Source of the DNA: Saccharothrix coeruleofusca
GTDB taxonomy: Bacteria > Actinomycetota > Actinomycetes > Mycobacteriales > Pseudonocardiaceae
Length of the DNA: 64,000 bases
Assembly: GCF_014648515.1 (NCBI RefSeq)
Contig: NZ_BMRG01000013.1
Span: forward strand, 131,188 to 195,187
Direction: 5' to 3'
Made by a program: the position numbers and the translations under genes
Notes under the pieces: generated by a model
What the model was told of the DNA's origin: nothing
What the model saw: only the letters and a program-made list of their open reading frames with translations
The model's database searches: none
Shown here: piece after piece, positions 16,161 to 24,176 of the stretch
Layout: each line of letters begins with the position of its first letter
Position numbering within the stretch: the stretch's first letter is position 1

Positions 16161-17159
16161 TCACTCCACCTTGCGCGCCTTCGACGGCTGCACGCGCATC
16201 GGCTCGCCGGGCATTTTGGGGTAGTCCGGCGGGTACGGCATCTCCCCGCGCTCGTCCTTGGCGTACCACTCCAGCAGCGCCTCGATCCCGAACGCCTCCG
16301 AGTCCAGCGCGGCGTGCGGGTTCCCGTGCTCTTCCAAGTACTGCGGCACGGTGAAGACGTCGAAGTCATCCGGGTCCACAGTGGACAGCAGGTCCCACGT
16401 CACCGGCGTGGAGACAGTGGCCCGAGCAGTGCCTCGCACCGACCACGCCGAGGCGATCGTGCGATCGCGGGCGGCCTGGTTGAAGTCCAGGAACACCTTC
16501 TCACCGCGCTCCTCCTTCCACCACGACGTGGTGGCCAACGATGGGGCCCGGCGCTCCACCTCGCGCGCCAGGGCGATGACCGCGTGCCGCACGTCGATGA
16601 AGTCCCACTCCGGTCGGATGCGCACCGCCACGTGCACACCCCGACCGCCGGAAGTCTTGGGATAACCGGTCATGCCCAGCTCGTCGAGGACTTCGCGCAG
16701 CACCTGCGCGACCCGCACCGCGTCGGCGAAGCCGGTGCCCGGCTGCGGGTCCAGGTCCACGCGCAGCTCGTCGGGGTGGTCGGTGTCGGGCCTGCGCACC
16801 GGCCACGGGTGGAAGTCGAAGGTGCCCAGGTTCGCCGCCCACGCCAGGACGGCGGGCTCGGTCGGGCACACCTCGTCCGCGGGCCTGCCGGAGGGGAACT
16901 TCACGCGGGCCGTCTCGACCCACTCGGGAGCGCCCTTGGGCAGGCGCTTCTGGTAGAACGGCTCGCCCTCCACACCGTCGACGTACCGCTTCAACGTCGT
17001 GGGGCGGTCGCGCAGCACACCTAGCAGGGGCTCCGCGACGGCCAGGTAGTACTCCACGACCTGCCGCTTGGTGATCCCCCGCGACGGGAAGTAGACCTTG
17101 TCCGGGTTGGACACCCGCACCACGCGCTCGCCTACGGTCAGTTCCAGAGCCTGGGCCAC
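16161..17159 (-). CDS. Stand-alone LigD polymerase/primase domain protein
   Basis: The 332-residue protein matches the polymerase (PolDom) part of LigD: SNPDKVYFPSRGITK at the start, LRVDLDPQPG with the two catalytic Asp residues, YPKTSGGRGVHVAVRI, and FLDFNQAARDRTIASAWSVRG near the C-terminus. The domain adds nucleotides, including ribonucleotides, at breaks in non-homologous end joining. No ligase or nuclease domain is attached, so end joining here appears to use separate polypeptides; the LigC-like ligase at 5744-6814 could be a partner. GTG start at 17159. Confidence 0.9.
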   Translation of the reverse strand: MAQALELTVGERVVRVSNPDKVYFPSRGITKRQVVEYYLAVAEPLLGVLRDRPTTLKRYVDGVEGEPFYQKRLPKGAPEWVETARVKFPSGRPADEVCPTEPAVLAWAANLGTFDFHPWPVRRPDTDHPDELRVDLDPQPGTGFADAVRVAQVLREVLDELGMTGYPKTSGGRGVHVAVRIRPEWDFIDVRHAVIALAREVERRAPSLATTSWWKEERGEKVFLDFNQAARDRTIASAWSVRGTARATVSTPVTWDLLSTVDPDDFDVFTVPQYLEEHGNPHAALDSEAFGIEALLEWYAKDERGEMPYPPDYPKMPGEPMRVQPSKARKVE

Positions 17160-17319
17160 TCCGGGAGCCTAACCCCACCGGCCAGGCCGGCGACGCGATT
17201 CGCGCCGAGGCGGCAGATGAGCCCGATCGGTTTGTCCACCCGCGCAAGGCGTCCCACCGCCGGGTGATCGATCGGATGGCGCGCTGTCGCCGGAGGGCCG
17301 CCCTCGCCAGCATCTGCGC

Positions 17320-18165
17320 ATGAACCCGACCGTGAGGGCGGAAGAACTCGGCGCGGAGCTGCGCGCGCTGCGCAAGGCCAACGGGCTGAGCCTGGAGGAG
17401 GCGGGCGAGCGGATCTCCGCGTCGGCCGCCAAGGTCAGCCGGATCGAGACCGGCAAGTGCGGCGGCTCGTCCGAGGACGTGGCCGCGCTGCTCGCGGTGT
17501 ACCGGTGCGTCGGGTCGAAGCGGGCGGAACTGCTGGACCTGGCGCGCGGGGTCGACCGGCTCGGCTGGTGGCAGCGCGCCAAGCCGGACTTCGCGCACCG
17601 CCAGCGCACGCTGATCAACCTGGAGGCCAGGGCCGACCTGATCGTCAGCTTCGAAGGGATGAACGTGCCGGGATTGCTGCAAACCGGCGAGTACACACGC
17701 GCGCTGATGACGGAATGCGGCATGGTCCCGTTGGCCGAGATCGAAGGGCGGATGGTAACGAGGATGCAGCGGCACGCCGTGTTGCTGAAGCCCGACGCAC
17801 CGCAGTTGATCGCCTTCATCAATGAACTGGTGCTCCACCAGGTGATCGGTGGCATCGATGTGCTGCGGCGACAGTTGGGACACCTCCTGGAAGCCGCACG
17901 GAAGCCGAACATCACTCTCCGCGTCTTGCCGAACGTCGGCACCCACCCTGGCGTCAACGGCGGCTTCGAACTCGTCCGACGCACCAGTGGTCACAAGGTG
18001 GTGTTCCTGGAGAACCTGACCTCCAGCCTCTTCCTCGAAGAGCCGAGCGAGATCAAGACGTACGAGACAGCCATCCGGGTGCTGGGCGAGCGCGCCCTGA
18101 GTTCGCAAGAATCAATGCTGGCAATCGCTGAAGTGGCACGCAAGCTGGAGGTAGACGCAGGATGA
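17320..18165 (+). CDS. XRE-family regulator with DUF5753 domain
   Basis: The 281-residue protein has an N-terminal Cro/XRE helix-turn-helix (about residues 10-65, with LSLEEAGERISASAAKVSRIE) and a C-terminal DUF5753 region containing FEGMNVPGLLQTGEYTRALM and the GVNGGFELVRR segment. In actinomycetes such regulators pair with a DUF397 protein, and BldB/WhiJ-type pairs affect development. The stop codon overlaps the start of the DUF397 gene (ATGA), so the two are co-translated. Confidence 0.92.
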   Translation: MNPTVRAEELGAELRALRKANGLSLEEAGERISASAAKVSRIETGKCGGSSEDVAALLAVYRCVGSKRAELLDLARGVDRLGWWQRAKPDFAHRQRTLINLEARADLIVSFEGMNVPGLLQTGEYTRALMTECGMVPLAEIEGRMVTRMQRHAVLLKPDAPQLIAFINELVLHQVIGGIDVLRRQLGHLLEAARKPNITLRVLPNVGTHPGVNGGFELVRRTSGHKVVFLENLTSSLFLEEPSEIKTYETAIRVLGERALSSQESMLAIAEVARKLEVDAG

Positions 18166-18356
18166 CCAGGCAGCAGGACTGGCGCAAGAGCAGCTACAGC
18201 GGAAGTCAGGAGAATTGCGTCGAGGTGGCGATGACCACCGCTCAGGTCGGGGTCCGCGACTCCAAGCACCCCGCCGCAGGCGAACTCTCCTTCCCGCCCG
18301 CGACCTTCACCGCATTCTTGCGGAAAGTTCACCTGATCGGACGTGGAGAGCAATAG
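18162..18356 (+). CDS. DUF397 protein
   Basis: The 64-residue protein starts with the DUF397 signature WRKSSYSGSQENCVEVA and ends with the FPPATFTAFL segment also typical of the family. It overlaps the XRE/DUF5753 gene by 4 bp. DUF397 proteins are thought to act as partners or antagonists of the cognate XRE regulator. A shared promoter box starts 5 bp after its stop. Confidence 0.9.
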   Translation: MTRQQDWRKSSYSGSQENCVEVAMTTAQVGVRDSKHPAAGELSFPPATFTAFLRKVHLIGRGEQ

Positions 18357-18360
18357 CGCG

Positions 18361-18400
18361 CCACATCCCCGCGCAATCACCGATACAGTCCCCGGCTGAC
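18361..18400 (+). promoter_or_regulatory. Conserved promoter box, copy A (type VII locus)
   Basis: The 40-bp segment matches copy B at 19174-19213 at 32 of 40 positions, including an exact run that contains GATACAGTCCCCGGCTGAC. TACAGT could be a -10 element. A CCACATCCCC block lies about 18 bp upstream. The box precedes the first DUF3558 gene. Confidence 0.65.
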
Positions 18401-18502
18401 TCGAACTCGACCGCTGGCGTCGACCAGTGCACGTGCCGGGACAATTCGACGGTGGCGTACAGCGGCCGGACGCCGACTCTCCCGATGGGACGACACACGT
18501 TC

Positions 18503-19054
18503 ATGAACCACGCGCTCGTCCGCGTCCTGACCGGCTGCGCCGCCGGACTCGCCTTGACTTCCACTGCCTGCTCCGGTGGGCCGAGCACGGCAACGCCCCC
18601 TCCCAGCACCGGCGCGGCCGTTGGCGGTGCCAGCACCAGGCCGGACACCGATGCCCTGGTGGGCGTCAAGCCCTGCGACTTGCTGACAGGCGCCGAAGCC
18701 GAGTCGCTCGGACTCGGCGCTTCCGGAGAAGCCGATGAGGTCGGCAGCGCCGACACCTGCCTCTGGAGCGCGACCGGCAAGGGCGGGGTGACCGTCGGAG
18801 TCCGCCCCGAGCAGGGGTTCGACGACCTGGACTACACGGGCGATCCGACCACACCAGTCGAGTTGGGCAAGTTCGACGGGGTCCGGGTCGAAGCGCCCAA
18901 CGGCGGCAAAGGCACTTGCCACGTCGTGATCGATGTGGCCGACTCCGCCAGTGTGCAGATCGCCGCGCACCTCAGGGCGACTTCCACCGACACCGCGGCA
19001 GCGTGCGAACGGGCTGTCGAAGCCGCCGAGTTGGTAGCGGCCAAGTTGCCCTGA
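18503..19054 (+). CDS. DUF3558 lipoprotein
   Basis: The 183-residue protein begins with a lipoprotein signal peptide (LALTSTAC) and a Ser/Thr/Pro/Gly-rich spacer. The DUF3558 domain follows: KPCDLLTGAEAESLGL, the DTCLWSA Cys-Trp motif, VGVRPEQG and a C-terminal helix TDTAAACERAVEAAELVAAKLP. These lipoproteins are common beside type VII secretion genes in Pseudonocardiales; their role is unknown. The start is taken at ATG 18503, with ATG 18485 as an alternative. A close paralogue lies at 19719-20285. Confidence 0.87.
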   Translation: MNHALVRVLTGCAAGLALTSTACSGGPSTATPPPSTGAAVGGASTRPDTDALVGVKPCDLLTGAEAESLGLGASGEADEVGSADTCLWSATGKGGVTVGVRPEQGFDDLDYTGDPTTPVELGKFDGVRVEAPNGGKGTCHVVIDVADSASVQIAAHLRATSTDTAAACERAVEAAELVAAKLP

Positions 19055-19173
19055 TCACCACCTCGCGATGCGCAGTGGAATTCCATTCGGATTGGACAAG
19101 TGGGCGAACTGCTCTTCGCTCGCCGCTTTACTACGGACAGTTCGCCCAATCGGCTATAGATAGCGGTTTTCCG

Positions 19174-19213
19174 CCAAATCCCCGCCGCCAGGCCGATACA
19201 GTCCCCGGCTGAC
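19174..19213 (+). promoter_or_regulatory. Conserved promoter box, copy B (type VII locus)
   Basis: The segment repeats the box at 18361-18400, with the same GATACAGTCCCCGGCTGAC core and the CCAAATCCCC upstream block at the same distance. It lies 30 bp before the GTG start of the YxxxD protein gene, so the two transcription units are probably co-regulated. Confidence 0.7.
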
Positions 19214-19243
19214 CACAGAGCGCAACCGGGGGAGGTTCGTACT

Positions 19244-19702
19244 GTGAGTGCCGATGCGGGCTCGACGAGCGATGTCGGCCAGTACGCGATGGAGCAGTAC
19301 CGGGAGCAACAACAAGGTGGCGGGGGCTTCGCCGGTCTGCTCACCCTGGGCGTGGGTCAGGTCGTCGCCGCCGCCAAGGCGTTGGCCGCCGCGACCGAGG
19401 CCCAAGCCCTGTCGGTGGACCCGCACGTGGTGGACGCGATGCTCAAGAAGCTCACCGACATGCAGGACGCCTTGGACCAGGCCGTCGGACGGGCTCACGT
19501 GCTCAGCGCCAACACCCCGCTGGGCGGCGGGTACGCCGAGGAGATCGGCCGGGTCAACAGACAGCTCGGGGAGCAGGCGATCACCGGGGTCATCCCCGAC
19601 ATGGTCGCCGCCATCGAAGACCTCAAGACCCAGATCGAGAAGAGCCGGGCCTCCTACCAGAACGTCGACGAGGCCAAGGGCAAGACCTTCGACAACCTGT
19701 GA
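19244..19702 (+). CDS. Putative type VII secretion substrate with YxxxD signal
   Basis: The 152-residue protein is mostly helical. A Gly-rich, hydrophobic segment (about 25-50) is followed by a helical hairpin (about 60-145) that ends in Tyr138-x-x-x-Asp142, the general YxxxD/E export signal of type VII (ESX) substrates. No WxG turn is visible; a GGGYAEEIG segment takes that place. GTG at 19244 has GGGGGAGG upstream. It lies between two DUF3558 genes and before a PPE-like gene and espG, so it is a likely export partner of the PPE-like protein. Confidence 0.65.
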   Translation: MSADAGSTSDVGQYAMEQYREQQQGGGGFAGLLTLGVGQVVAAAKALAAATEAQALSVDPHVVDAMLKKLTDMQDALDQAVGRAHVLSANTPLGGGYAEEIGRVNRQLGEQAITGVIPDMVAAIEDLKTQIEKSRASYQNVDEAKGKTFDNL

Positions 19703-19718
19703 CGGGACGACGCACCCC

Positions 19719-20285
19719 ATGAACCCCACACTCGCCCGCATCCCGGTCGTCTGCGTCGCCGGGCTCGCACTGCTGGCCACCGCCTGCACCAGTGAGGAGG
19801 TGGGCACTCCCACCGCGGGCGCGGGTGCCAGCACCTCGAACAGCAGCCGCACCTCGAACAGCGGCACCGCCGAGCGGGGTAGCGCGCTGGCCGACGTGCG
19901 GCCCTGCGACCTGCTCACCGGCAACGAGGTCACCAGCCTCGGCCTCACCAACCCCGGCGAGTCCGACAACATCGGCGGCACCGACTCCTGCCAGTGGAGC
20001 GTGAGCGGCAACGGCGGGCTCATCGTCGGGGTCCGCCCCGAAGCGGGCTTGGACGACATCAGTTACGACCGGGACAAGGCGATCTCGGCCACCGTCGGCA
20101 AGTACGAGGCGGTCAAGGTGGAAGCACCTCGCGGTTCCAGGAGTTCCTGCGAAGTCCTCATCCCGGTCTCCGACTCCGCATCCGTCCAAGTCGTGGGGAA
20201 CTTGAAGTCCACCTCCACCGACACCGCGGCGGCGTGCGAGCGGACCACCAAGGCCGCCGAGCTGATAGCGCCCAAGCTGCCCTGA
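19719..20285 (+). CDS. DUF3558 lipoprotein, second paralogue
   Basis: The 188-residue protein has a lipoprotein signal (LALLATAC), a Thr/Ser/Asn/Gly-rich spacer and a DUF3558 domain with RPCDLLTGNEVTSLGL, DSCQWSV and a C-terminal TDTAAACERTTKAAELIAPKLP. It is clearly a paralogue of the 18503-19054 gene: the spacing of motifs is the same and the ends match almost residue for residue. It starts 16 bp after the YxxxD gene and is likely in the same operon. Confidence 0.87.
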   Translation: MNPTLARIPVVCVAGLALLATACTSEEVGTPTAGAGASTSNSSRTSNSGTAERGSALADVRPCDLLTGNEVTSLGLTNPGESDNIGGTDSCQWSVSGNGGLIVGVRPEAGLDDISYDRDKAISATVGKYEAVKVEAPRGSRSSCEVLIPVSDSASVQVVGNLKSTSTDTAAACERTTKAAELIAPKLP

Positions 20286-20311
20286 CCGGCGCATGTCCCG
20301 AGGGGGATGAC

Positions 20312-21631
20312 ATGACCTACGAGCGACCGGTGGCGCCCACGCCCACCGCCAACTACCCCGCGCACGAGCACGCGGAGATGCAGCGGCAGGTCAACGAGAA
20401 GTTCGACCCGGCGGTGGCGGGGCAGATCGCCGACGAGTGGAAGGCCATCGGGGCCACGTTCACCGAGTTGGCGGTGGACTTCACCGTCATCGTCAACGGG
20501 TCGCAGGCGGGGTGGACGGGGAGCGCGGCGGAGGGGGCCCGCGCCGCGCTGGCCAAGGTCGGCGAGTTCAGCGACACGACCGGCGACCACTTCACCGCCA
20601 CCGGGGCGGCGCTGCAGGCGCAGACCGACGTCGCCGCCGAGGCGAAGGCGCGGATGCCGGAACCGGTCGAGTTCGACCCCGGCCGGATGTTCCTGGAGGG
20701 GATGGGTGGCGGCATCGTCGGCATCGCCGCGCTGCCGGTGACCATGCCGCTGCGGTGGGCGCAGTCGGAGAGCGCCAAGGCGCAGGCCGTCCAGGTGATG
20801 CGGGACCGGGACGAGGGGATGCGGGCGGCGGTGGGCTCGATGCCGGGGTTCACCGAGATCCCGGTGGTGACGCAGGACCAGGGTGTGGCGACCTCCTCCA
20901 CGCAGACCTCGTCGGTGAGCACCGCCACGATCAACGACCGCGTCGGTCCCACGGGTGTCGCCGACAGCGCCCGCGACAGTGCCCGCGACGCCGACGGTGC
21001 CCGCGACACCACGCGCGCGTCGTGGACTCCGCCACCGGCGGTCACGCCGCCGCCTCCCGGCACACCACCGCCCGGCACGCCGCCGACGGCTCCCCCGACT
21101 CCGGGGCCGTCCACGCTGCCGCAGGGCTGGGTTCCCGGACCTTCCGGTGGCGGCAGGCCGCCTGCGGACGGGCGATTAGTGCCGGGACCAGGACCGGTGC
21201 CAGGGCCGGGATCGGTGCCGCCGGGCAGCAGGCCGCTGCCGCCCGGTGCGCGGCAGGGGTCGGGTCCGGGCGGCGGTTCCGCCGGGCGGGGCGCGGGCGG
21301 TGCCGGTGCGGCCGGAGCGGGACGCGGCGGGGTTCCGGGTGGTCTCCCCGGTGGCGCGAAGGGCGGGGTTCCCGGCACGAGCAGTGGCGTCGCGCCCGGA
21401 CGCGGGCCTAGCACGGGCTTCGGCCCGACGGGCGCCGGGCAGCCCGGCGGTGGCGCGGCGGCCGGGCAGGCGGCGGCTCGCGGGGGCGCGCCCGTGGCGG
21501 GCGCGGGCGTCGGGGCAGGCCAGGGCCAGGGCGAGGAGGACCAGGAGCACAAGGCGAAGTACCTGATCCCCACCGACGAGTACTTCGACGACGACCGGCT
21601 CGTCGCCCCGCCGACGATCGGTGGCGAATGA
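20312..21631 (+). CDS. PPE-like type VII secretion protein with Pro/Gly-rich tail
   Basis: The 439-residue protein has a helical N-terminal domain (about 20-180) with a Trp-x-Gly turn at residues 68-70 (AGWTGSAAEGARAAL), as in WXG100/PPE folds. From about residue 230 it is low-complexity Pro/Gly/Ala/Arg-rich sequence, and it ends with an acidic patch including DEYFDDDR. GGGGGA precedes the ATG. The stop overlaps espG by 4 bp. EspG chaperones bind PPE proteins, so this is probably its client and is exported through an ESX system encoded elsewhere. Confidence 0.75.
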   Translation: MTYERPVAPTPTANYPAHEHAEMQRQVNEKFDPAVAGQIADEWKAIGATFTELAVDFTVIVNGSQAGWTGSAAEGARAALAKVGEFSDTTGDHFTATGAALQAQTDVAAEAKARMPEPVEFDPGRMFLEGMGGGIVGIAALPVTMPLRWAQSESAKAQAVQVMRDRDEGMRAAVGSMPGFTEIPVVTQDQGVATSSTQTSSVSTATINDRVGPTGVADSARDSARDADGARDTTRASWTPPPAVTPPPPGTPPPGTPPTAPPTPGPSTLPQGWVPGPSGGGRPPADGRLVPGPGPVPGPGSVPPGSRPLPPGARQGSGPGGGSAGRGAGGAGAAGAGRGGVPGGLPGGAKGGVPGTSSGVAPGRGPSTGFGPTGAGQPGGGAAAGQAAARGGAPVAGAGVGAGQGQGEEDQEHKAKYLIPTDEYFDDDRLVAPPTIGGE

Positions 21632-22359
21632 ACGCCGCGATCACGCTGTCCCTGCCCGAGTTCGACGTGCTGTGGGAGGACCTGCGGGCCGGGGCGGTGC
21701 CCTACCCGTTCGGCATCGCCCAGCACGGGCTCACGCTGGACGAGCGCGCCCGGATCAGGGCCGACGTGCACGCGGGGCTGGAACGCCGCGGGCTGGTCCG
21801 CCGGGGCGGCCCGGAGCCGGAGCTGGCGAACGCGCTGCGCCTGCTGGCCGAACCGGAGGTCCGGATCACCGTCATGGGGATGCCGGACGCCGCCACCGAG
21901 GAGCTGCTGCGCGCGCTGGTGGCGGCGCGCGGCGGGGACGCGGTGCTGGCCGTGCAGCGGGGCGACGTCGTGCGGCTGGAGCCGCTGCGCGACGTGAGCC
22001 TGGCCGCCGCCGCGGTGAGCGTGCTGCCCAGGCAGCGGCCGGGGCCGGGCAGGCCGGTCACGGTGCCCGCGTCCGCGCTCGGGCCGAGGGCTCCCCGTGA
22101 GGGGTTCGCGCGGCCGGTGCGCGGCAGCGCCGACGACGACGTCCGGGCGCTGCTGGCGATGCTGGCGGGGCCGATCACCGGCACCGGGCACTTCTCGGTC
22201 ACCGTCGAGGGGCGGCCCCCGGCCGCCCCGGTGAGCTGGATCGACACCCCGCGCGGCCGGTACGCGGGCACCGGCCGGGAGTGGCTGACCGTCGCCCCGG
22301 CCGACCACGACGGGCTGGCCAGGCGGATCAGCCAGGCGCTCGCGCCGACAGGCCGGTGA
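21628..22359 (+). CDS. EspG-family ESX chaperone
   Basis: The 243-residue protein starts with ITLSLPEFDVLWEDLRAG, close to the N-terminal pattern of EspG proteins, and carries the alternating strand/helix pattern and the C-terminal SWIDTPRGRYA segment of the family. EspG binds the PPE partner of type VII substrates in the cytoplasm. It is translationally coupled (ATGA) to the PPE-like gene. Its 3' end overlaps the convergent TetR gene by 32 bp. Confidence 0.82.
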   Translation: MNAAITLSLPEFDVLWEDLRAGAVPYPFGIAQHGLTLDERARIRADVHAGLERRGLVRRGGPEPELANALRLLAEPEVRITVMGMPDAATEELLRALVAARGGDAVLAVQRGDVVRLEPLRDVSLAAAAVSVLPRQRPGPGRPVTVPASALGPRAPREGFARPVRGSADDDVRALLAMLAGPITGTGHFSVTVEGRPPAAPVSWIDTPRGRYAGTGREWLTVAPADHDGLARRISQALAPTGR

Positions 22360-22936
22360 TCAGCGCCTCCAGCGCCAGCTCGAAGCTGTCGTGGTCCAGT
22401 TCCCGCGCCACGGCGGGCAGCAGGTGGGCCTTGTCCAGGTTGGGGTACCGGTCGCCGTACTCCCGCGCGTCCCACCCGCTGGAGAACGAGTTCAGCGCCG
22501 AGCCGAACACCAGGTACATCAGCGCCGCCGCGATCATGGTGGCCTCGCGCCGCGACCAGCCCGCGGCGACCAGGCCGCCGTGCACGGTGTCGAGCCTGCG
22601 CAGGGACGCTTCGCGGTGAGCCGGGCCGTAGGCCAGGAAGGGCACGATGTTGGGGTGCGCCGCCAGCGCCGCGCGGTAGGAGCGGGCCGTGCTGCGCAGG
22701 CCGTGCCGCCAGTCGCCGCGGACGAACCCGCTGACGTCCACCTCCGCCAGTATCTCGCCCGCGACCTCGTGCAGCAGGTCTTCCTTGGTGCTCACGTGCC
22801 CGTAGAGGGAGGCGGCCTGGACGCCCAGCTCGGCGGCGAGCTTGCGCATGGACAGGCCGTCCAGGCCGTCCCGGTCGATGATGTCCAGTGCGGCGGTCCG
22901 GATGCGCGCGGCGCTCAGGATCGGACTCCTCGGCAT
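22328..22936 (-). CDS. TetR family regulator of acyl-CoA dehydrogenase operon
   Basis: The 202-residue protein has a TetR helix-turn-helix (LSMRKLAAELGVQAASLYGHVSTKEDLL, written here only as a family pattern, near residues 27-50) and a TetR_C-type ligand domain. It is divergent from two acyl-CoA dehydrogenase genes with 76 bp between start codons and an operator-like inverted repeat in the gap. It probably represses that operon and responds to an acyl-CoA. Confidence 0.87.
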   Translation of the reverse strand: MPRSPILSAARIRTAALDIIDRDGLDGLSMRKLAAELGVQAASLYGHVSTKEDLLHEVAGEILAEVDVSGFVRGDWRHGLRSTARSYRAALAAHPNIVPFLAYGPAHREASLRRLDTVHGGLVAAGWSRREATMIAAALMYLVFGSALNSFSSGWDAREYGDRYPNLDKAHLLPAVARELDHDSFELALEALITGLSARAPG

Positions 22937-22972
22937 GGCGCTCCCCTTGCCCGTGGTCGGCTCCGCGCCTAC

Positions 22973-22987
22973 GTTAGATAACCTAAC
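22973..22987. promoter_or_regulatory. Operator-like inverted repeat between TetR and acyl-CoA dehydrogenase
   Basis: GTTAG and CTAAC arms flank a 5-bp centre (GTTAGATAACCTAAC). It is one of few AT-rich spots nearby and sits between divergent start codons, the expected place for a TetR operator. Confidence 0.6.
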
Positions 22988-23012
22988 ACTGTTCGTTCAG
23001 GAGGTCGGCCGG

Positions 23013-24164
23013 GTGGATCTGCGCGTTCCGGAGGAACACCGGCAACTGGTGGACCTGGCCAGGCGGTTCACCCGCGAGCGGATCGTCCCGCACGCCGCGC
23101 GCTGGGACCGCGACGAGGCGATCGACCGCGACCTGGTGCCCGCGCTGGGCGAGGTGGGCTTCCTCGGCCTGGGCGTGCCCGAGGCCGACGGCGGCTCCGG
23201 TGGGGACAACCTGGCGTACTGCCTGGTCCTGGAGGAGATCGCGGCGGGCGACTCGGCCGTGCGCGGGATCATCTCCGTCTCCCTCGGCCTGGTCGGCAAG
23301 ACCATCGCCGCGCACGGCACCGCCGAGCAGAGGGCGCGGTGGCTGCCTCGGTTGTGCTCCGGCCAGGCGCTGGGCTGCTTCGGGCTGACCGAGCCGGGCA
23401 CCGGCTCCGACGCCGGGTCGCTGGCCACCTCGGCCGAGCGCGACGGTGACGACTGGCTGATCACCGGGCGCAAGGTGTTCATCACCAACGGGACGTGGGC
23501 CGACGTGGCGCTGGTCTTCGCCCGCACCGGTGGCCCCGGCCCGCGCGGCATCACCGCGTTCCTGGTGCCCACCGACTCCCCCGGCTTCCAGGCCAGCGAG
23601 ATCCGCGGCAAGCTCGGGATGCGCGGCCAGGCCACCGCCGAACTGGTCCTCGACCGCGTGCGGGTGCCCGACAGCGCCCGGCTGGGCGAGCCGGGGCAGG
23701 GCTTCAAGCTGGCCATGGCCGCGCTGGACCGGGGCCGGATGTCGGTGGCCGCCGGCTGCGTGGGGGCCGCGCGGGGCGCGCTGGAGGCGAGCATCGCCTA
23801 CGCCAAGCAGCGCGAGCAGTTCGGCAAGCCCATCGCCGGGTTCCAGCTGGTGCAGGAGCTGCTGGCGGACATGGCCGTGGAGACCGACGCCGCCCGCCTG
23901 CTCACCTGGCGCTGCGCCGACCTGGCCGACCGGGGCGAGCCGTTCGGCACCGAGGCGTCCATGGCCAAGCTCTACGCCAGCGAGGCCGCGGTCCGGGTGG
24001 CCAACAACGCCATCCAGGTCTTCGGCGGGTACGGCTACGTCGACGAGTACCCGGTCGGCAAGTACCTGCGCGACACCCGCGTCACCACCCTCTACGAGGG
24101 CACCAGCCAGATCCAGAAGTTGCTCATCGGCCGGGCGCTGACCGGCGTCAACGCGTTCGCGTAG
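23013..24164 (+). CDS. Acyl-CoA dehydrogenase
   Basis: The 383-residue FAD enzyme matches short/medium-chain acyl-CoA dehydrogenases: [15 protein letters not shown], the [17 protein letters not shown] region, [24 protein letters not shown] and the C-terminal [32 protein letters not shown], whose YEG Glu is the usual catalytic base position. It removes two hydrogens from an acyl-CoA in beta-oxidation or branched-chain catabolism. GTG at 23013 follows AGGAGG. Probably forms an operon with the next acyl-CoA dehydrogenase. Confidence 0.92.
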   Translation: [383 protein letters not shown]

Positions 24165-24176
24165 AGAGGCACGCCA

